DNA of 64,000 bases from Natronohydrobacter thiooxidans (GCF_001884735.1 NZ_MJAP01000003.1:496001-560000); one strand, 5' to 3'; counted from the stretch's first letter, positions 1-9,004 are shown. Numbers and translations: made by a program. The notes: a model not told the origin generated them from the letters alone.

Positions 1-436
1 GTCATCGGCCAGGAGTAAGGAGCGCGCAGGGAGGTTTCGGGCGGGCCGCGCGCAGGTCGCGCTCATCCGCCCGGAAAGGCGAGACCGGAGGCCAGCGACG
101 GGACGGAAGCGACAGCCCGGCCCCGGCACGCGGGGCGCAGCCATCACGACCGGCGCGGCAACGGGAAGAAGGGCTTGGGGCATGACGGGCTCTGGTCAGA
201 TTTGCGATGTGCAAAACTGTGCCTGCCGCCACGTTAGCGGCCTGTTATCCTGTCTGGCCCGCCGGGAATATCGCGATCAGATTATATTTTTTACATTTTT
301 CTCAATCACTTAAATATGCGGCGCAACACATGCATTCCCATCACGCTGGGCATGCCAGTCCCTGTGGCCTAACGAGCGGCTAACGGCGGTTGATTCACAG
401 TTCAGATATGTCACACTGACCGAAGGTCGAGACCTG
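1..436. other. left-edge region without a supportable gene
   Basis: The first ~230 bases are GC-rich and open in more than one frame, but none of the translations resembles a protein I recognise. A gene tail cut by the window edge (a frame ends with a stop at 16-18) is possible. From about 255 to 320 the DNA becomes AT-rich, which fits the promoter side of the gene starting at 437. I see no clean -35/-10 pair and no clear terminator. Confidence 0.4.
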
Positions 437-2263
437 ATGTTTGTTGCAAAGTTCCCGGTTCCCAAGTGGCTTGAGACCGCCACGCAGTACCATTTTGATG
501 ACCATTCCGACTGTTTGCAGATTGATCCGCTGGAATCCGCCACTATGACCGGAGCACGCACCGAGACATCGCATGTCCTGCGCCTTTATCTCGCCGGTCC
601 GATGCGCGTCACCGATGGCCAGGGGCAGAAGCTGGTCATTCGCGGACGCAAGGCGCAGGCGCTTCTGGCGCTGACGGCCCTTGCCCCGCAGATGCATCGC
701 ACACGTGTCTGGCTGCGCGACAAACTCTGGAGCCAGTCGGATGAAACGCGCTCCTCGACCAGCCTGCGCCAGTCCCTGTTCGAATTGCGCCGCGACCTTG
801 GCGCACAGGCCGGAAGCGCGCTGGACATCAATGCCGATACGGTGGGCCTGAACCCGGATCGAGTCTGGGTCGATGTGACCGAGGTGCAGCGCGATGCGGC
901 CCTGTTCTCGCGGCTGGGTCTGAACGAGGATACCGAGCTTCTGGAAGGGTTCGACATCGGCGATCCCGAATTCGAGGACTGGCTGCAGGCCGCCCGCTTC
1001 GACTGGACCGACACCGCCGAGGCTCTGGCAGCGGTGCGCCCGGCGCGCCTGCTTCTGTCCGAGACCGGTCGCGCAATCTCTGACCGGTTCTGCCTTGCCC
1101 TGATGCGCGGCGTGGTGCAGGGCGGCGACGAGATGAGCCATCACCTGTCGGATTTCCTGACCGAACGGATCGTGGACAATATCCGCGAATTGATGCCGGT
1201 GCAGGTGATCGACCTGCGCAGCCGCACCGCCGCGATCGAGGATCTGGCCGAAAGCGCCGAGGCCGAGTTCTTCTGCCGGATGCGCGTCTTGTGCATCGGG
1301 CGCAATGTGACGCTGACATTCTTTGTCTATCGCTCGTCGCAACTGGCGATTGAATGGACCCAGTCGATCCAATGCACGCTGGAGGAATTGCACCATGCCG
1401 ATAACCTGCTCCTGCAAGGCTTTGTCGCGCAGAATACCGACCGGCTGGCAAAGACCCTGCTCAGCCATATCCCGGCTGATAGTGACGAAACCATTGCCCT
1501 GCGTGCAGGACATACGGCGATGAACCTGCTGTTCCGGCTTGATGATGACGCGCTGGATCAGGCCATTGCACTGCTGGACAAGGCCGAGGCGGCAAATCTC
1601 TCCGGCGGCACCGCCCATTCGCTGATTGCCGGTCTGCGTGCTTATGCGGCCTCTTTCGCGGTGGGCGAGAATCTCGGCAGCCTTGGCATGGACGAGCGCC
1701 TGCGGCTGCATGACCTGATCAACACGCAACTGGAAGACAATCCGTTCAACGCGATCACACTGGCCTGCCTGGGTCATGTCATCGGCTATGTGTTTCAAGA
1801 GCATGATCTGGCGGGCAAGGTGCTGGAACGCGCGGTTGCGTTGAATCCCTCGCAGGCGTTTGCATGGGATCACCTTGCGCTGCACAAGCTCTATACCGGC
1901 GATTATGACACCGCCCTGCGCCATGCCCAGCGCGCCACCCAGCTTGGCGCTTTCAGCCCGATTTCCTACAGCTACGACACCACGCTGGCGATGGCCGCGA
2001 CGCTTGCGGGCGATTATACGCGCGCCACCCTGGCCGGACGCAGCGCGCTGCAGAAGCAGCCCCGCTACAAGGCCGCGCTGCGCTATCTGATGGTCGCGCA
2101 ATCGGCGACGGGCCAGCGGCTGGCCGCCGAGGAAACACGCACCCGCCTGTTGCATCTCGACCCTGATTTCGCCGACCCGCAGGTGCAGCTCCTGCGTTTC
2201 GGCCTGCGCGATGCGCCCGTCTCCCACCCGCTGCTGCGCAATCTCAAACCCCTGATGGAGTGA
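437..2263 (+). CDS. SARP/BTAD-type transcriptional regulator with C-terminal TPR repeats
   Basis: A 608-residue putative cytoplasmic regulator. Residues ~45-110 look like the winged-helix DNA-binding domain of SARP/OmpR-type activators (RLYLAGPMRVTDG, then RGRKAQALLALTAL). Residues ~110-190 resemble the BTAD bacterial transcriptional activation domain. A middle segment (~210-340) recalls the TolB-like region seen in AfsR/adenylate-cyclase-like regulators, and the rest (~350-590) is TPR-like helical pairs (AVALNPSQAFAWDHLALHKL). The start at 437 is preceded by GAAGG at 422-426; an internal ATG at 545 lacks a ribosome site but sits nearer the DNA-binding domain and is possible. It precedes the haloperoxidase-like gene by 6 bases, so it probably belongs to the same transcript and may regulate it. 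The ligand or signal is unknown. Confidence 0.8.
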   Translation: MFVAKFPVPKWLETATQYHFDDHSDCLQIDPLESATMTGARTETSHVLRLYLAGPMRVTDGQGQKLVIRGRKAQALLALTALAPQMHRTRVWLRDKLWSQSDETRSSTSLRQSLFELRRDLGAQAGSALDINADTVGLNPDRVWVDVTEVQRDAALFSRLGLNEDTELLEGFDIGDPEFEDWLQAARFDWTDTAEALAAVRPARLLLSETGRAISDRFCLALMRGVVQGGDEMSHHLSDFLTERIVDNIRELMPVQVIDLRSRTAAIEDLAESAEAEFFCRMRVLCIGRNVTLTFFVYRSSQLAIEWTQSIQCTLEELHHADNLLLQGFVAQNTDRLAKTLLSHIPADSDETIALRAGHTAMNLLFRLDDDALDQAIALLDKAEAANLSGGTAHSLIAGLRAYAASFAVGENLGSLGMDERLRLHDLINTQLEDNPFNAITLACLGHVIGYVFQEHDLAGKVLERAVALNPSQAFAWDHLALHKLYTGDYDTALRHAQRATQLGAFSPISYSYDTTLAMAATLAGDYTRATLAGRSALQKQPRYKAALRYLMVAQSATGQRLAAEETRTRLLHLDPDFADPQVQLLRFGLRDAPVSHPLLRNLKPLME

Positions 2264-2269
2264 ATTTCG

Positions 2270-3181
2270 ATGACCGATTTCTCGATCATGGAACAATATG
2301 AATTTCATGTGACCACACAGGGGCTGGAACTGGTTGAGCGCGCTGAAGATCCGCAGAGTTCCGGCGGTGGCACGGGCGCGCTGGCGGCACTCGGCGGTGC
2401 CATGGTTGCGCGCTCGGCCAAGGGCGCGCTGACAACGCTCAATCGCAACCGGAACCGCAGCCGGAATCGCAACCGCAACCGGAACAGGAACCGCAATCGT
2501 AACCGCAACAGAAACCGCGCCGAGTTCGGCACGCAGGATGATCTGGGCATTCAGGAACCCTGGGAAGAACGCGCGAAGCTCTACGAACTGCGCGCGGAAT
2601 GGATGGATCTGCCCATGCCGCTGCCGCCATCACTCCCCGAATTGCGCGAACAGGCCGTTGATCTGCTGAAGAAACAGGTGCTGCTGGCGCGGCCACAATT
2701 TGCCATGCGGCGCGAGGAAATCCTCAATGAGGCCGATCTGGAACTCTCGCGCTACCTGCGCCCCTACGGCATCGAGACCCATGGCGGCTATGAAGCGACC
2801 ATCCACCTGATGCTGGTCGTGCTGGCGCTGACCGACGAGATCGGGCTTTACTACAAGGCACGCTGGAACGTGCCGCGCCCCAATCAGATCGAGCCGCGCC
2901 TGCGCCCCTTCCTCGCCGCGCCCGCCCATGCCAGCTATCACAGCAACCATGCGTTTCAGTCCTTCGCGATTGCCTTTGTCATGTCGCGGATCGTCCCCGA
3001 ACATCCCGGCTCGACGCAGCTGTTCCTCTCGGCGCGGCGGATTGCCGAGAACCGCGAATGGGCCGGGGTCCATTACGCCTGCGACACCGAGGCGGGGCAT
3101 ATGCTGGCGCGGATGATCCTGCCGGTTCTGGAAAAAGTGCTGGAGAAAAACATGCTGGCCGCTCAGGCCGAATGGTTCTGA
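2270..3181 (+). CDS. PAP2 / vanadium-dependent haloperoxidase superfamily protein
   Basis: A 303-residue protein with the full three-part active-site signature of the PAP2/vanadium haloperoxidase superfamily: K196-x6-R203-P204, the histidine segment S225-N226-H227, and R262-x5-H268-x3-D272. These residues bind phosphate or vanadate in the family, and H268 is the expected nucleophile or vanadate ligand. The middle motif is SNH instead of the usual SGH. There is no signal peptide and no strong membrane segments, so a soluble cytoplasmic enzyme is more likely than a membrane lipid phosphatase. Residues 58-83 are an Asn-Arg dipeptide repeat that is not part of the catalytic fold. The gene lies between the SARP regulator and a subtilase gene with 6- and 11-base gaps, so the three form an operon. 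Substrate, and whether the activity is phosphatase or haloperoxidase, cannot be told. Confidence 0.75.
   Translation: MTDFSIMEQYEFHVTTQGLELVERAEDPQSSGGGTGALAALGGAMVARSAKGALTTLNRNRNRSRNRNRNRNRNRNRNRNRNRAEFGTQDDLGIQEPWEERAKLYELRAEWMDLPMPLPPSLPELREQAVDLLKKQVLLARPQFAMRREEILNEADLELSRYLRPYGIETHGGYEATIHLMLVVLALTDEIGLYYKARWNVPRPNQIEPRLRPFLAAPAHASYHSNHAFQSFAIAFVMSRIVPEHPGSTQLFLSARRIAENREWAGVHYACDTEAGHMLARMILPVLEKVLEKNMLAAQAEWF
2441..2518 (+). repeat. Asn-Arg dipeptide-coding tandem repeat
   Basis: Thirteen consecutive dipeptides, twelve Asn-Arg and one Ser-Arg, lie inside the haloperoxidase-like gene. The units are 6 bases long, but the codons vary: Arg is written CGC, CGG, CGT, AGG and AGA, and Asn as AAT or AAC. 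This synonymous diversity suggests that the peptide has been conserved rather than freshly expanded by slippage. The segment would be highly basic and polar, possibly binding nucleic acid or acidic partners. Confidence 0.9.
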
Positions 3182-3192
3182 AGGAGATGGCG

Positions 3193-4587
3193 ATGAGACC
3201 CTATTCCATCAAGCGCAAACAGGATGCCCTCTGGCACCTGATCGCGCTCGGGACGCTGACCAAGGCGCACCGCCCCGATGGCTGGTCGCCCGATGACATC
3301 TGCAAGCCCGCGCGCGTGGCGATGATCGACACATCGGTGGCGATGGATCACCCCAATCTCAGCGCCGCGATCCGCCGGGATCTGGCTTTTGACCTGTTCT
3401 CGACGCGGCTCGGGGCCTTTCCCGGCCTGCCGGAGCAGAAGGAAATCGGCGATCTGGGTCTTGGGGATGCGCAGGCGCTGGTCGCGGGGCTGCCGGGATG
3501 CAAGGCGCTGTTGTGCGAACTCATGGCCCGGCTCGCACCAGACCAGCCGCCGCAAATGGGCACACTTCAGCCCGCCGCCTCACCGGTCTTTTCTGGCCAT
3601 GGCACGGCGATTGCCGGGCTGATCGGGGCGCGCCCCGCCCGTGTGCCCTATTCGCAGGCGCATATCGACGGGCCTGCGGACGGGCAACTGCCCCTGCCCT
3701 ATTGCGGGGCCGATCCCACCTGCGAGATCGTGCCGATCTCGACCAATTTCGATGCCGACCCGGAACAGATGATCCTCGCCTTCCTCTATGCCGAACTGGT
3801 CAGGGCTGATGTGATCGTGTTGCCGCGCGGGATCGAAGATCCGTTCCGCACCGCGCCGCAGCTTCACGCCATCGACTTTCTTGGCCAGCCGCTGGGAGAG
3901 TTGACCGCCCCCTGCCCGATCCCGGAGGCCCAGCGCGAGCTCTGGTCGGAACTGGCCGAACTGATCCTCAAGATTTCGCATCGCCGCCCCGTCATCTGCG
4001 CGGCAGGCAATGCCCATGAGGAATTCGGCATCTATCCCGCCAATCTGGCCTCTGAGGATAATGGCGTGATCTCGGTCGGCGCGCTGAATGCCAAGGGCTG
4101 GCCGAGCAGCTATTCCCCCGAAGAAGGGCTGACCGTCTGGGCGCCCAGCAACGATTCGGAGCAATTCGACAGCGGCGAGGTGCGGCTGAACCCGGAACGG
4201 CTGGCCGAAATCCGCTATGGCGTGCCACCCGTGAACGACAATCACAAATATTCGGCTTTCGGGATCATCTCGACCGATGTGCCGGGACCGGGTGGCTATG
4301 TGGCGACGCCCTTCGACATGCCCGAACGCGAGGAGGGCCTCTGGGAATATGGCTCGTATTTCTGCGATTTCGGTGGCACTTCGGCCGCTTGCGCCATCGT
4401 GGCCGGGTTCATGGCGCTGGGGCGGGGCTTGGGCCAGATCCCGGCGGATGCCGATGGGATCGCCGCCAAGGCCTGGCTTTTGTCGAAATGCCAGCCGGTG
4501 CGCCCGGAATTGCCCAATGTCATGGTCCCGCATCTGCACGCAATGCCCTTCGAGCCCAGTGACCCCGATGAGCCCGATGAGCCCTGA
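3193..4587 (+). CDS. S8 family (subtilisin-like) serine protease
   Basis: A 464-residue subtilase with the complete catalytic triad in family order: D46 (VAMIDTSVAMDHP), H136 (SGHGTAIAGLIGA) and S397 (GGTSAACAIVAGFMA). The start at 3193 is chosen because AAGGAG at 3181-3186 overlaps the stop of the preceding gene and lies 6 bases upstream; the ATG at 3187 is too close. No signal peptide or prodomain is visible, so the enzyme appears cytoplasmic, which is unusual for S8 proteases. A long insertion (~residues 60-130) separates D and H. The C-terminus is a short acidic Pro-Asp-Glu tail. It is the last gene of the SARP/haloperoxidase operon and ends base to base against the convergent GntR gene. 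A maturation or processing role towards the haloperoxidase-like partner is inference only. Confidence 0.85.
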   Translation: MRPYSIKRKQDALWHLIALGTLTKAHRPDGWSPDDICKPARVAMIDTSVAMDHPNLSAAIRRDLAFDLFSTRLGAFPGLPEQKEIGDLGLGDAQALVAGLPGCKALLCELMARLAPDQPPQMGTLQPAASPVFSGHGTAIAGLIGARPARVPYSQAHIDGPADGQLPLPYCGADPTCEIVPISTNFDADPEQMILAFLYAELVRADVIVLPRGIEDPFRTAPQLHAIDFLGQPLGELTAPCPIPEAQRELWSELAELILKISHRRPVICAAGNAHEEFGIYPANLASEDNGVISVGALNAKGWPSSYSPEEGLTVWAPSNDSEQFDSGEVRLNPERLAEIRYGVPPVNDNHKYSAFGIISTDVPGPGGYVATPFDMPEREEGLWEYGSYFCDFGGTSAACAIVAGFMALGRGLGQIPADADGIAAKAWLLSKCQPVRPELPNVMVPHLHAMPFEPSDPDEPDEP

Positions 4588-5322
4588 TCAGCGCTTCGGC
4601 ACCAGATCGATCTGAAAACGCACCAGATCACCACGATAGGCCACATCGTTGAAATAGAGGATCGTCCCGTCCGGGGCGGTCAGGATTCGGCGGATACAGC
4701 CCAAGGGCGTGTTGACCGGCACGCCCAGAAGCGCCGCATCCTCCAGATTTGCCTGCCCGATGGTCAGAACCTGACGACAGCGGGCAATGGTCACATCGCC
4801 CATACCTTCGATCAGCGGAATGATGGTTTCACTGTCAAAACGATCCGGCGCACGGGCATAGAGCCGCGCATCGATATAGGCATCGGTGATCAGGCAATCG
4901 CGCCCCTCCAGCGCATTGACGCGGCGCAGATACTGATAGGCCGGGGCGGCTGTTCCATCATCCGGCGCATGGCGCGGCAGATCGGTCACGGCCCGCTTTT
5001 CCAGCAGGCGCGGCGTGGTCTTGGTCACCATGTCGATCAGTGCAGGCCAATCCAGCCCCACGGCAAAGCGCGTGGCCTGCCCCGCCGCCTCGGTGACGAA
5101 AGTGCCCGAACCCTGCTGGCGGCGCAGATAGCCCTCTTCCTCCAGAATCGCGATGGCCTGCCGCACGGTCACGGCGGCCACGCCGTAGCTCTGGCCAAGT
5201 TCGGCGATGGTCGGCAGCCGCTCGCCCGGCGCCCAGTCGCCCGCCTGCAACCGCCCGCGCAGGATCGCGGCCAGATTGAGATAGAGCTTGCCGGGGCTCT
5301 GATGCAGCGCGGCCTGTGTCAT
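4588..5322 (-). CDS. GntR family regulator, HutC/UTRA subfamily
   Basis: A 244-residue repressor-type regulator. Residues ~10-75 are a GntR winged helix (LPTIAELGQSYGVAAVTVRQ, followed by LRRQQGSGTFV), and residues ~95-240 are a UTRA ligand-binding domain, whose members sense small metabolites. It is transcribed divergently from the glutaryl-CoA operon at 5456, so autoregulation plus control of that operon is the natural reading. An acyl-CoA or dicarboxylate effector would fit but is not shown. Its stop codon abuts the stop of the convergent subtilase gene with no room for a terminator. Confidence 0.9.
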   Translation of the reverse strand: MTQAALHQSPGKLYLNLAAILRGRLQAGDWAPGERLPTIAELGQSYGVAAVTVRQAIAILEEEGYLRRQQGSGTFVTEAAGQATRFAVGLDWPALIDMVTKTTPRLLEKRAVTDLPRHAPDDGTAAPAYQYLRRVNALEGRDCLITDAYIDARLYARAPDRFDSETIIPLIEGMGDVTIARCRQVLTIGQANLEDAALLGVPVNTPLGCIRRILTAPDGTILYFNDVAYRGDLVRFQIDLVPKR

Positions 5323-5455
5323 CGCCTTTTCTCCCGTCGCGACCGGAACAGGCCCCCAGTCTAGAAAATCAGGCGGGCTTGTCCATGTCGAAACATCTTG
5401 TCATTTGGTTGTTCTAATATTAGTATGATTCTACGGATCGCTTTGGGAGGAGCGC
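5323..5455. promoter_or_regulatory. divergent promoter region with candidate GntR operator
   Basis: This 133-base region separates the GntR gene from the degradation operon. A perfect 10-bp palindrome CTAATATTAG lies at 5414-5423, overlapped by -10-like hexamers (TAATAT at 5415, TATGAT at 5424). A second TCTAGA-containing site lies near 5358-5365, similar to HutC-type half-sites. GGGAGG at 5446-5451 is the ribosome site of the first operon gene. Operator function is inferred. Confidence 0.4.
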
Positions 5456-6229
5456 ATGTCGGATCTTGTCATCATCACGCGCCCCGCCCCGGGCGTAGCG
5501 CTTTTGCGCCTGAACCGCCCCGAGGCGCGCAATGCCCTGAACTCTGCCTTGCGCCAGGCCCTGACCGACGCTTTCGCGACCCTGCCACGCGACGCCAGCC
5601 TGCGCGCCATCGTCATCACCGGCGATGACCGGGCCTTCATGGCCGGGGCCGATCTGCGCGAATTTGCCACGATGGGCACAGCAGAGGTTGCCCGCCTTGG
5701 CGTGCGCCGCATGTGGAATGTGATCGCGGAATGCCCGCTGCCGGTGATCGCTGCTGTAAACGGCGCGGCGCTTGGCGGCGGGCTGGAACTGGCGATGCAT
5801 GCCGATATCATCGTCGCGGGCGAAGGCGCGAAGCTGGGCCAGCCGGAAATCACTGTGGGCATCATGCCCGGCGGCGGCGGCACGCAACGGCTGGTGCGCG
5901 CGCTGGGCAAGTTCAAGGCGATGAACATGCTGCTGACGGGCGCGCCTGTCACCGGGCGCGCGGCTTTCGAGATAGGTCTCGCCTCGGAAGTGGTGGCGGA
6001 TGATCAGGTGCTGCCCCGTGCGCTGGCAATTGCCACGCGCATCGCCGCCCTGCCCCCGCTTGCCGCGCGCCGGATCAAAGAGGTGGTGCTGGCAGGCGAG
6101 GATGCGCCGCTTGCCACCGGCATCATGCTGGAGCGTCGCGCGTTTGAAACGTTGTTTGACACAGCCGACAAATCCGAGGGCATGAGCGCGTTTCTTGAAA
6201 AGCGCGCGCCCGAGTTCAAGGGAGAGTGA
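5456..6229 (+). CDS. enoyl-CoA hydratase/isomerase (crotonase family)
   Basis: A 257-residue crotonase-fold enzyme of usual length. It has the oxyanion-hole segment (FMAGADLREFA) and both catalytic glutamates of hydratases: one in NGAALGGGLELAMHADI and one in GQPEITVGIMPGGGGTQRL. It should add water to 2-enoyl-CoA; in this operon the likely substrate is crotonyl-CoA produced by the glutaryl-CoA dehydrogenase three genes downstream, giving 3-hydroxybutyryl-CoA. It is the first gene of the operon, with a strong GGAGG site, and is followed after 3 bases by the 3-hydroxyacyl-CoA dehydrogenase. The family also includes PaaF (2,3-dehydroadipyl-CoA hydratase), so an aromatic-degradation role is the main alternative. 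Confidence 0.88.
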   Translation: MSDLVIITRPAPGVALLRLNRPEARNALNSALRQALTDAFATLPRDASLRAIVITGDDRAFMAGADLREFATMGTAEVARLGVRRMWNVIAECPLPVIAAVNGAALGGGLELAMHADIIVAGEGAKLGQPEITVGIMPGGGGTQRLVRALGKFKAMNMLLTGAPVTGRAAFEIGLASEVVADDQVLPRALAIATRIAALPPLAARRIKEVVLAGEDAPLATGIMLERRAFETLFDTADKSEGMSAFLEKRAPEFKGE

Positions 6230-6232
6230 CCC

Positions 6233-7771
6233 ATGCCCCGCAAACCCGCTGAAGCCCCGGACCTGATCGTCGCTGTTATCGGCGCGGGCGCCATGGGGCG
6301 CGGCATCGCGCAGGTGGCGGCCACGGGCGGCGCGCGGATTCTGCTGCATGACACCCGCGCCGGTGCCGCCCGAGAGGCGCGCGATTTCATCGCCGGGATG
6401 CTGACGCGGGCCGCTGAAAAGGGCCGCATGACCACCGCAGAGGCCGAAGCCGCCAGCGCCCGCCTGACGCCCGTTTCCGATCTGTCGGAACTTGCCCCGG
6501 CAGATGTGGTCTGTGAAGCGATCATCGAGGATATGGCGACCAAATCCGCCCTGTTCGCGGCGCTTGAAAAGGTGATTGCACCGGAAGCCATCCTCGCCTC
6601 GAACACCTCCAGCCTGTCAATTACCCGACTTGCGAGTGCCTGCACGCACCCGGAACGGGTTGCGGGCTTTCACTTTTTCAACCCGGTGCCGCTGATGCCG
6701 CTGGTCGAGGTGATCGCGGGCATCCGCACCGCGCCTGCCGTGCTGGACCATCTGACGACGCTTGGCAGCCGCATGGGCCGCACGCCCGTTCGCGTCGCGG
6801 ATGCGCCCGGTTTCCTCGTCAATCAGGTCGGGCGCGGCTACACGATCGAAGCCACGCATCTGGTGGCCGAAGGCGTTGCCGAATTTGCCTGCGTGGACCG
6901 GATCATGCGCGAGGCCGCAGGCTTTCGCATGGGCCCCTTCGAACTGCTGGATCTGACCGCGCTGGATGTCACCCATCCCGCGACCGTCGAGATTTACGAA
7001 CAATGCTTTCACGAGCCCCGCTTCCGCCCCGCCACGCTGATGGGCCAGCGGATGCAGGCGGGGCTGCTGGGGCGCAAGTCCGGCGAGGGGCATTACCGCT
7101 ATGACAAGGGCCAGCAGATCACTCCGCCCGAAGCCCCGATGCCGGGCTTCAAGGGCGGCAGATTCTGGATCGACCAGAGCCTGCCCGACTGCGCCGGACA
7201 GCTTGCGCAGATCGTCACCGAAGCGGGCGGTGAGATCGACAGCGCCACAGATCCCGGCGCGGAGTCGGTTATCCTGATCACGCCTTTGGGCGAAGATGCG
7301 ACCAGCTTCGCCGTCGCCCATGGGCTGGACGCCACCCGCAGCGTGGCCGTCGACCCGCTGTTCGGGTTCAAGGGCCGCCGCAGCCTGATGGGCACCCCGA
7401 TCACCCGGCCAGATATTCTGACCACCGCGCAGGCGATGCTAGGCCATGACGGCACCCCTGCGACGGTTCTGCGCGACAGCCCCGGCTTTGTCGCCCAGCG
7501 CATCCTCGCCTGCATCATCAACATTGCTGCACAAGTCGCATCTCGCGGGGTCGCCGCGCCCGCGGATATCGACCGCGCCGTAACGCTGGGCCTGAACTAC
7601 CCCAATGGTCCGCTGGCTTGGGCTGACGCCCTCGGCGCGGGGCGCATCCTTGCCATTCTGGAAGGACTGCACCGCTGCACCGGCGATCCCCGCTATCGCC
7701 CCGACCCCTGGCTGCGCCGCCGCGCCCAACTCGGGGTCTCGATGCTGACCGAAGACACTTTCCCCGCCTGA
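6233..7771 (+). CDS. 3-hydroxyacyl-CoA dehydrogenase (PaaH/HbdA type, double C-terminal domain)
   Basis: A 512-residue NAD-dependent dehydrogenase. The Rossmann motif VIGAGAMGRGIAQVAA lies at ~residue 16, and the catalytic His is in ERVAGFHFFNPVPLMPLVEV. There are two tandem 3HCDH C-terminal domains (GFLVNQVGRGY at ~200 and GFVAQRILACI at ~420), the architecture of PaaH-like enzymes near 500 residues. It oxidises 3-hydroxyacyl-CoA; between hydratase and thiolase genes the expected reaction is 3-hydroxybutyryl-CoA to acetoacetyl-CoA. It is in an operon with 3- and 18-base gaps to its neighbours. Substrate chain length and side groups cannot be told from the sequence. Confidence 0.88.
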   Translation: MPRKPAEAPDLIVAVIGAGAMGRGIAQVAATGGARILLHDTRAGAAREARDFIAGMLTRAAEKGRMTTAEAEAASARLTPVSDLSELAPADVVCEAIIEDMATKSALFAALEKVIAPEAILASNTSSLSITRLASACTHPERVAGFHFFNPVPLMPLVEVIAGIRTAPAVLDHLTTLGSRMGRTPVRVADAPGFLVNQVGRGYTIEATHLVAEGVAEFACVDRIMREAAGFRMGPFELLDLTALDVTHPATVEIYEQCFHEPRFRPATLMGQRMQAGLLGRKSGEGHYRYDKGQQITPPEAPMPGFKGGRFWIDQSLPDCAGQLAQIVTEAGGEIDSATDPGAESVILITPLGEDATSFAVAHGLDATRSVAVDPLFGFKGRRSLMGTPITRPDILTTAQAMLGHDGTPATVLRDSPGFVAQRILACIINIAAQVASRGVAAPADIDRAVTLGLNYPNGPLAWADALGAGRILAILEGLHRCTGDPRYRPDPWLRRRAQLGVSMLTEDTFPA

Positions 7772-7789
7772 CGCAAAGGACGCTGCCCC

Positions 7790-9004
7790 ATGCTTGACGC
7801 CTATATCTATGACGGGTTGCGCAGCCCTTTTGGCCGCTCTGGCGGCGCGCTCTCCACCATCCGCCCCGACGATCTGATGGCCGAAGTTCTGAGGCCGCTA
7901 CTCGCGCGCAGTGCCTTCCCCCCCGGCCAGATCGACGATGTGATTCTGGGTTGCGCCAATCAGGCAGGCGAGGACAGCCGTTGCATCGCCCGCCACGCCG
8001 CCCTGCGCGCCGGTCTGCCGGTCGAGGTGCCGGGCACTGTGATCCAGCGCAATTGCGGCTCGGGCCTTGGCGCGATTGCAAGCGCCGCCCATGCCCTGAG
8101 CGCGGGCGAGGCCTCGGTCATCCTATCGGGTGGCGTCGAAAGCATGAGCCGCTCGCCCTTTGTCATCGGCAAGGACGCGACAGGGTTTTCGCGCAATCTG
8201 GTCTGGTATGACAGCGCCGTGGGCGCGCGCTTCCCCAACCCGGCGCTGGACGCTGAATTTGGCCGCGATACGATGCCCCAGACCGCCGATAATCTGGCGC
8301 AGGAACATGGCATCACCCGCGAAGAGGCCGACGCTTTCGCGCTGCGCTCGCAACGGGGCTGGGCGCGCGCGCATCAGGCCGGACATTTCGCGACGGAACT
8401 CATCCCCATCACCCTGCCCGGCGCGCGTGGCAAGCCGGATCGCGTGATCGACACGGATGAACACCCCCGCCCCGACACGACTGCCGAGGGGCTGGCCAAA
8501 CTGCGCGCGATCCATGCCGATGGGGTGACGACGGCGGGCAATGCCTCGGGACTGAATGACGGGGCAGTGGCGCTGATGATGGGCACGCGCGCTGCGGGCG
8601 AGGCCGCCGGAATGGCCCCGATGGCGCGCATTCTTGCGACCGCTGTGGCCGGCGTCGCGCCGCGCATCATGGGCATCGGCCCTGTGCCCGCCTCGCAAAA
8701 GGCGCTTGCGCGGTCGGGGCTTGGCCTGAGTGACATGACGGTCATCGAGATCAACGAGGCTTTCGCGGCACAAGTCCTCGCCTGCCTGCGCGCGCTGTCG
8801 CTGACCGATGACGACCCGCGCGTGAACCCCAATGGCGGCGCGATTGCGCTTGGCCATCCGCTGGGCGCGTCCGGCCCGCGCATCCTCTTGAACGCAATCC
8901 ATGAAACCCGCCGCCGCGGCGGGCGTTACGCGCTGGTCGCCATGTGCATCGGCATGGGTCAGGGCATCGCCGCTGTGCTGGAGGTCTTCCTCGATGGCCA
9001 GTGA
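7790..9004 (+). CDS. acetyl-CoA acetyltransferase / beta-ketoadipyl-CoA-type thiolase
   Basis: A 404-residue thiolase. The acyl-carrying Cys is in IQRNCGSGLGAIAS, the His motif in NPNGGAIALGHPLGASG, and the C-terminal catalytic Cys in AMCIGMGQGIA, which is a complete set. The N-terminal pattern (DGLRSPFGRSGGAL) is common in PcaF/PaaJ-like thiolases, but acetoacetyl-CoA cleavage to two acetyl-CoA is the step the operon needs. Its 3' end overlaps the start of the acyl-CoA dehydrogenase gene by 11 bases. Confidence 0.88.
   Translation: MLDAYIYDGLRSPFGRSGGALSTIRPDDLMAEVLRPLLARSAFPPGQIDDVILGCANQAGEDSRCIARHAALRAGLPVEVPGTVIQRNCGSGLGAIASAAHALSAGEASVILSGGVESMSRSPFVIGKDATGFSRNLVWYDSAVGARFPNPALDAEFGRDTMPQTADNLAQEHGITREEADAFALRSQRGWARAHQAGHFATELIPITLPGARGKPDRVIDTDEHPRPDTTAEGLAKLRAIHADGVTTAGNASGLNDGAVALMMGTRAAGEAAGMAPMARILATAVAGVAPRIMGIGPVPASQKALARSGLGLSDMTVIEINEAFAAQVLACLRALSLTDDDPRVNPNGGAIALGHPLGASGPRILLNAIHETRRRGGRYALVAMCIGMGQGIAAVLEVFLDGQ

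Noticed and set aside
395..2308. Long minus-strand open frame (637 codons) opposite the SARP regulator
   Set aside because: Composition is a shadow of the GC-rich plus-strand gene; no protein family is recognisable and no ribosome site is present.
2441..2518. Asn-Arg repeat as a phase-variation (slippage) switch
   Set aside because: The unit is 6 bases, so changes would keep the frame, and codons vary too much for a slippage-prone tract.
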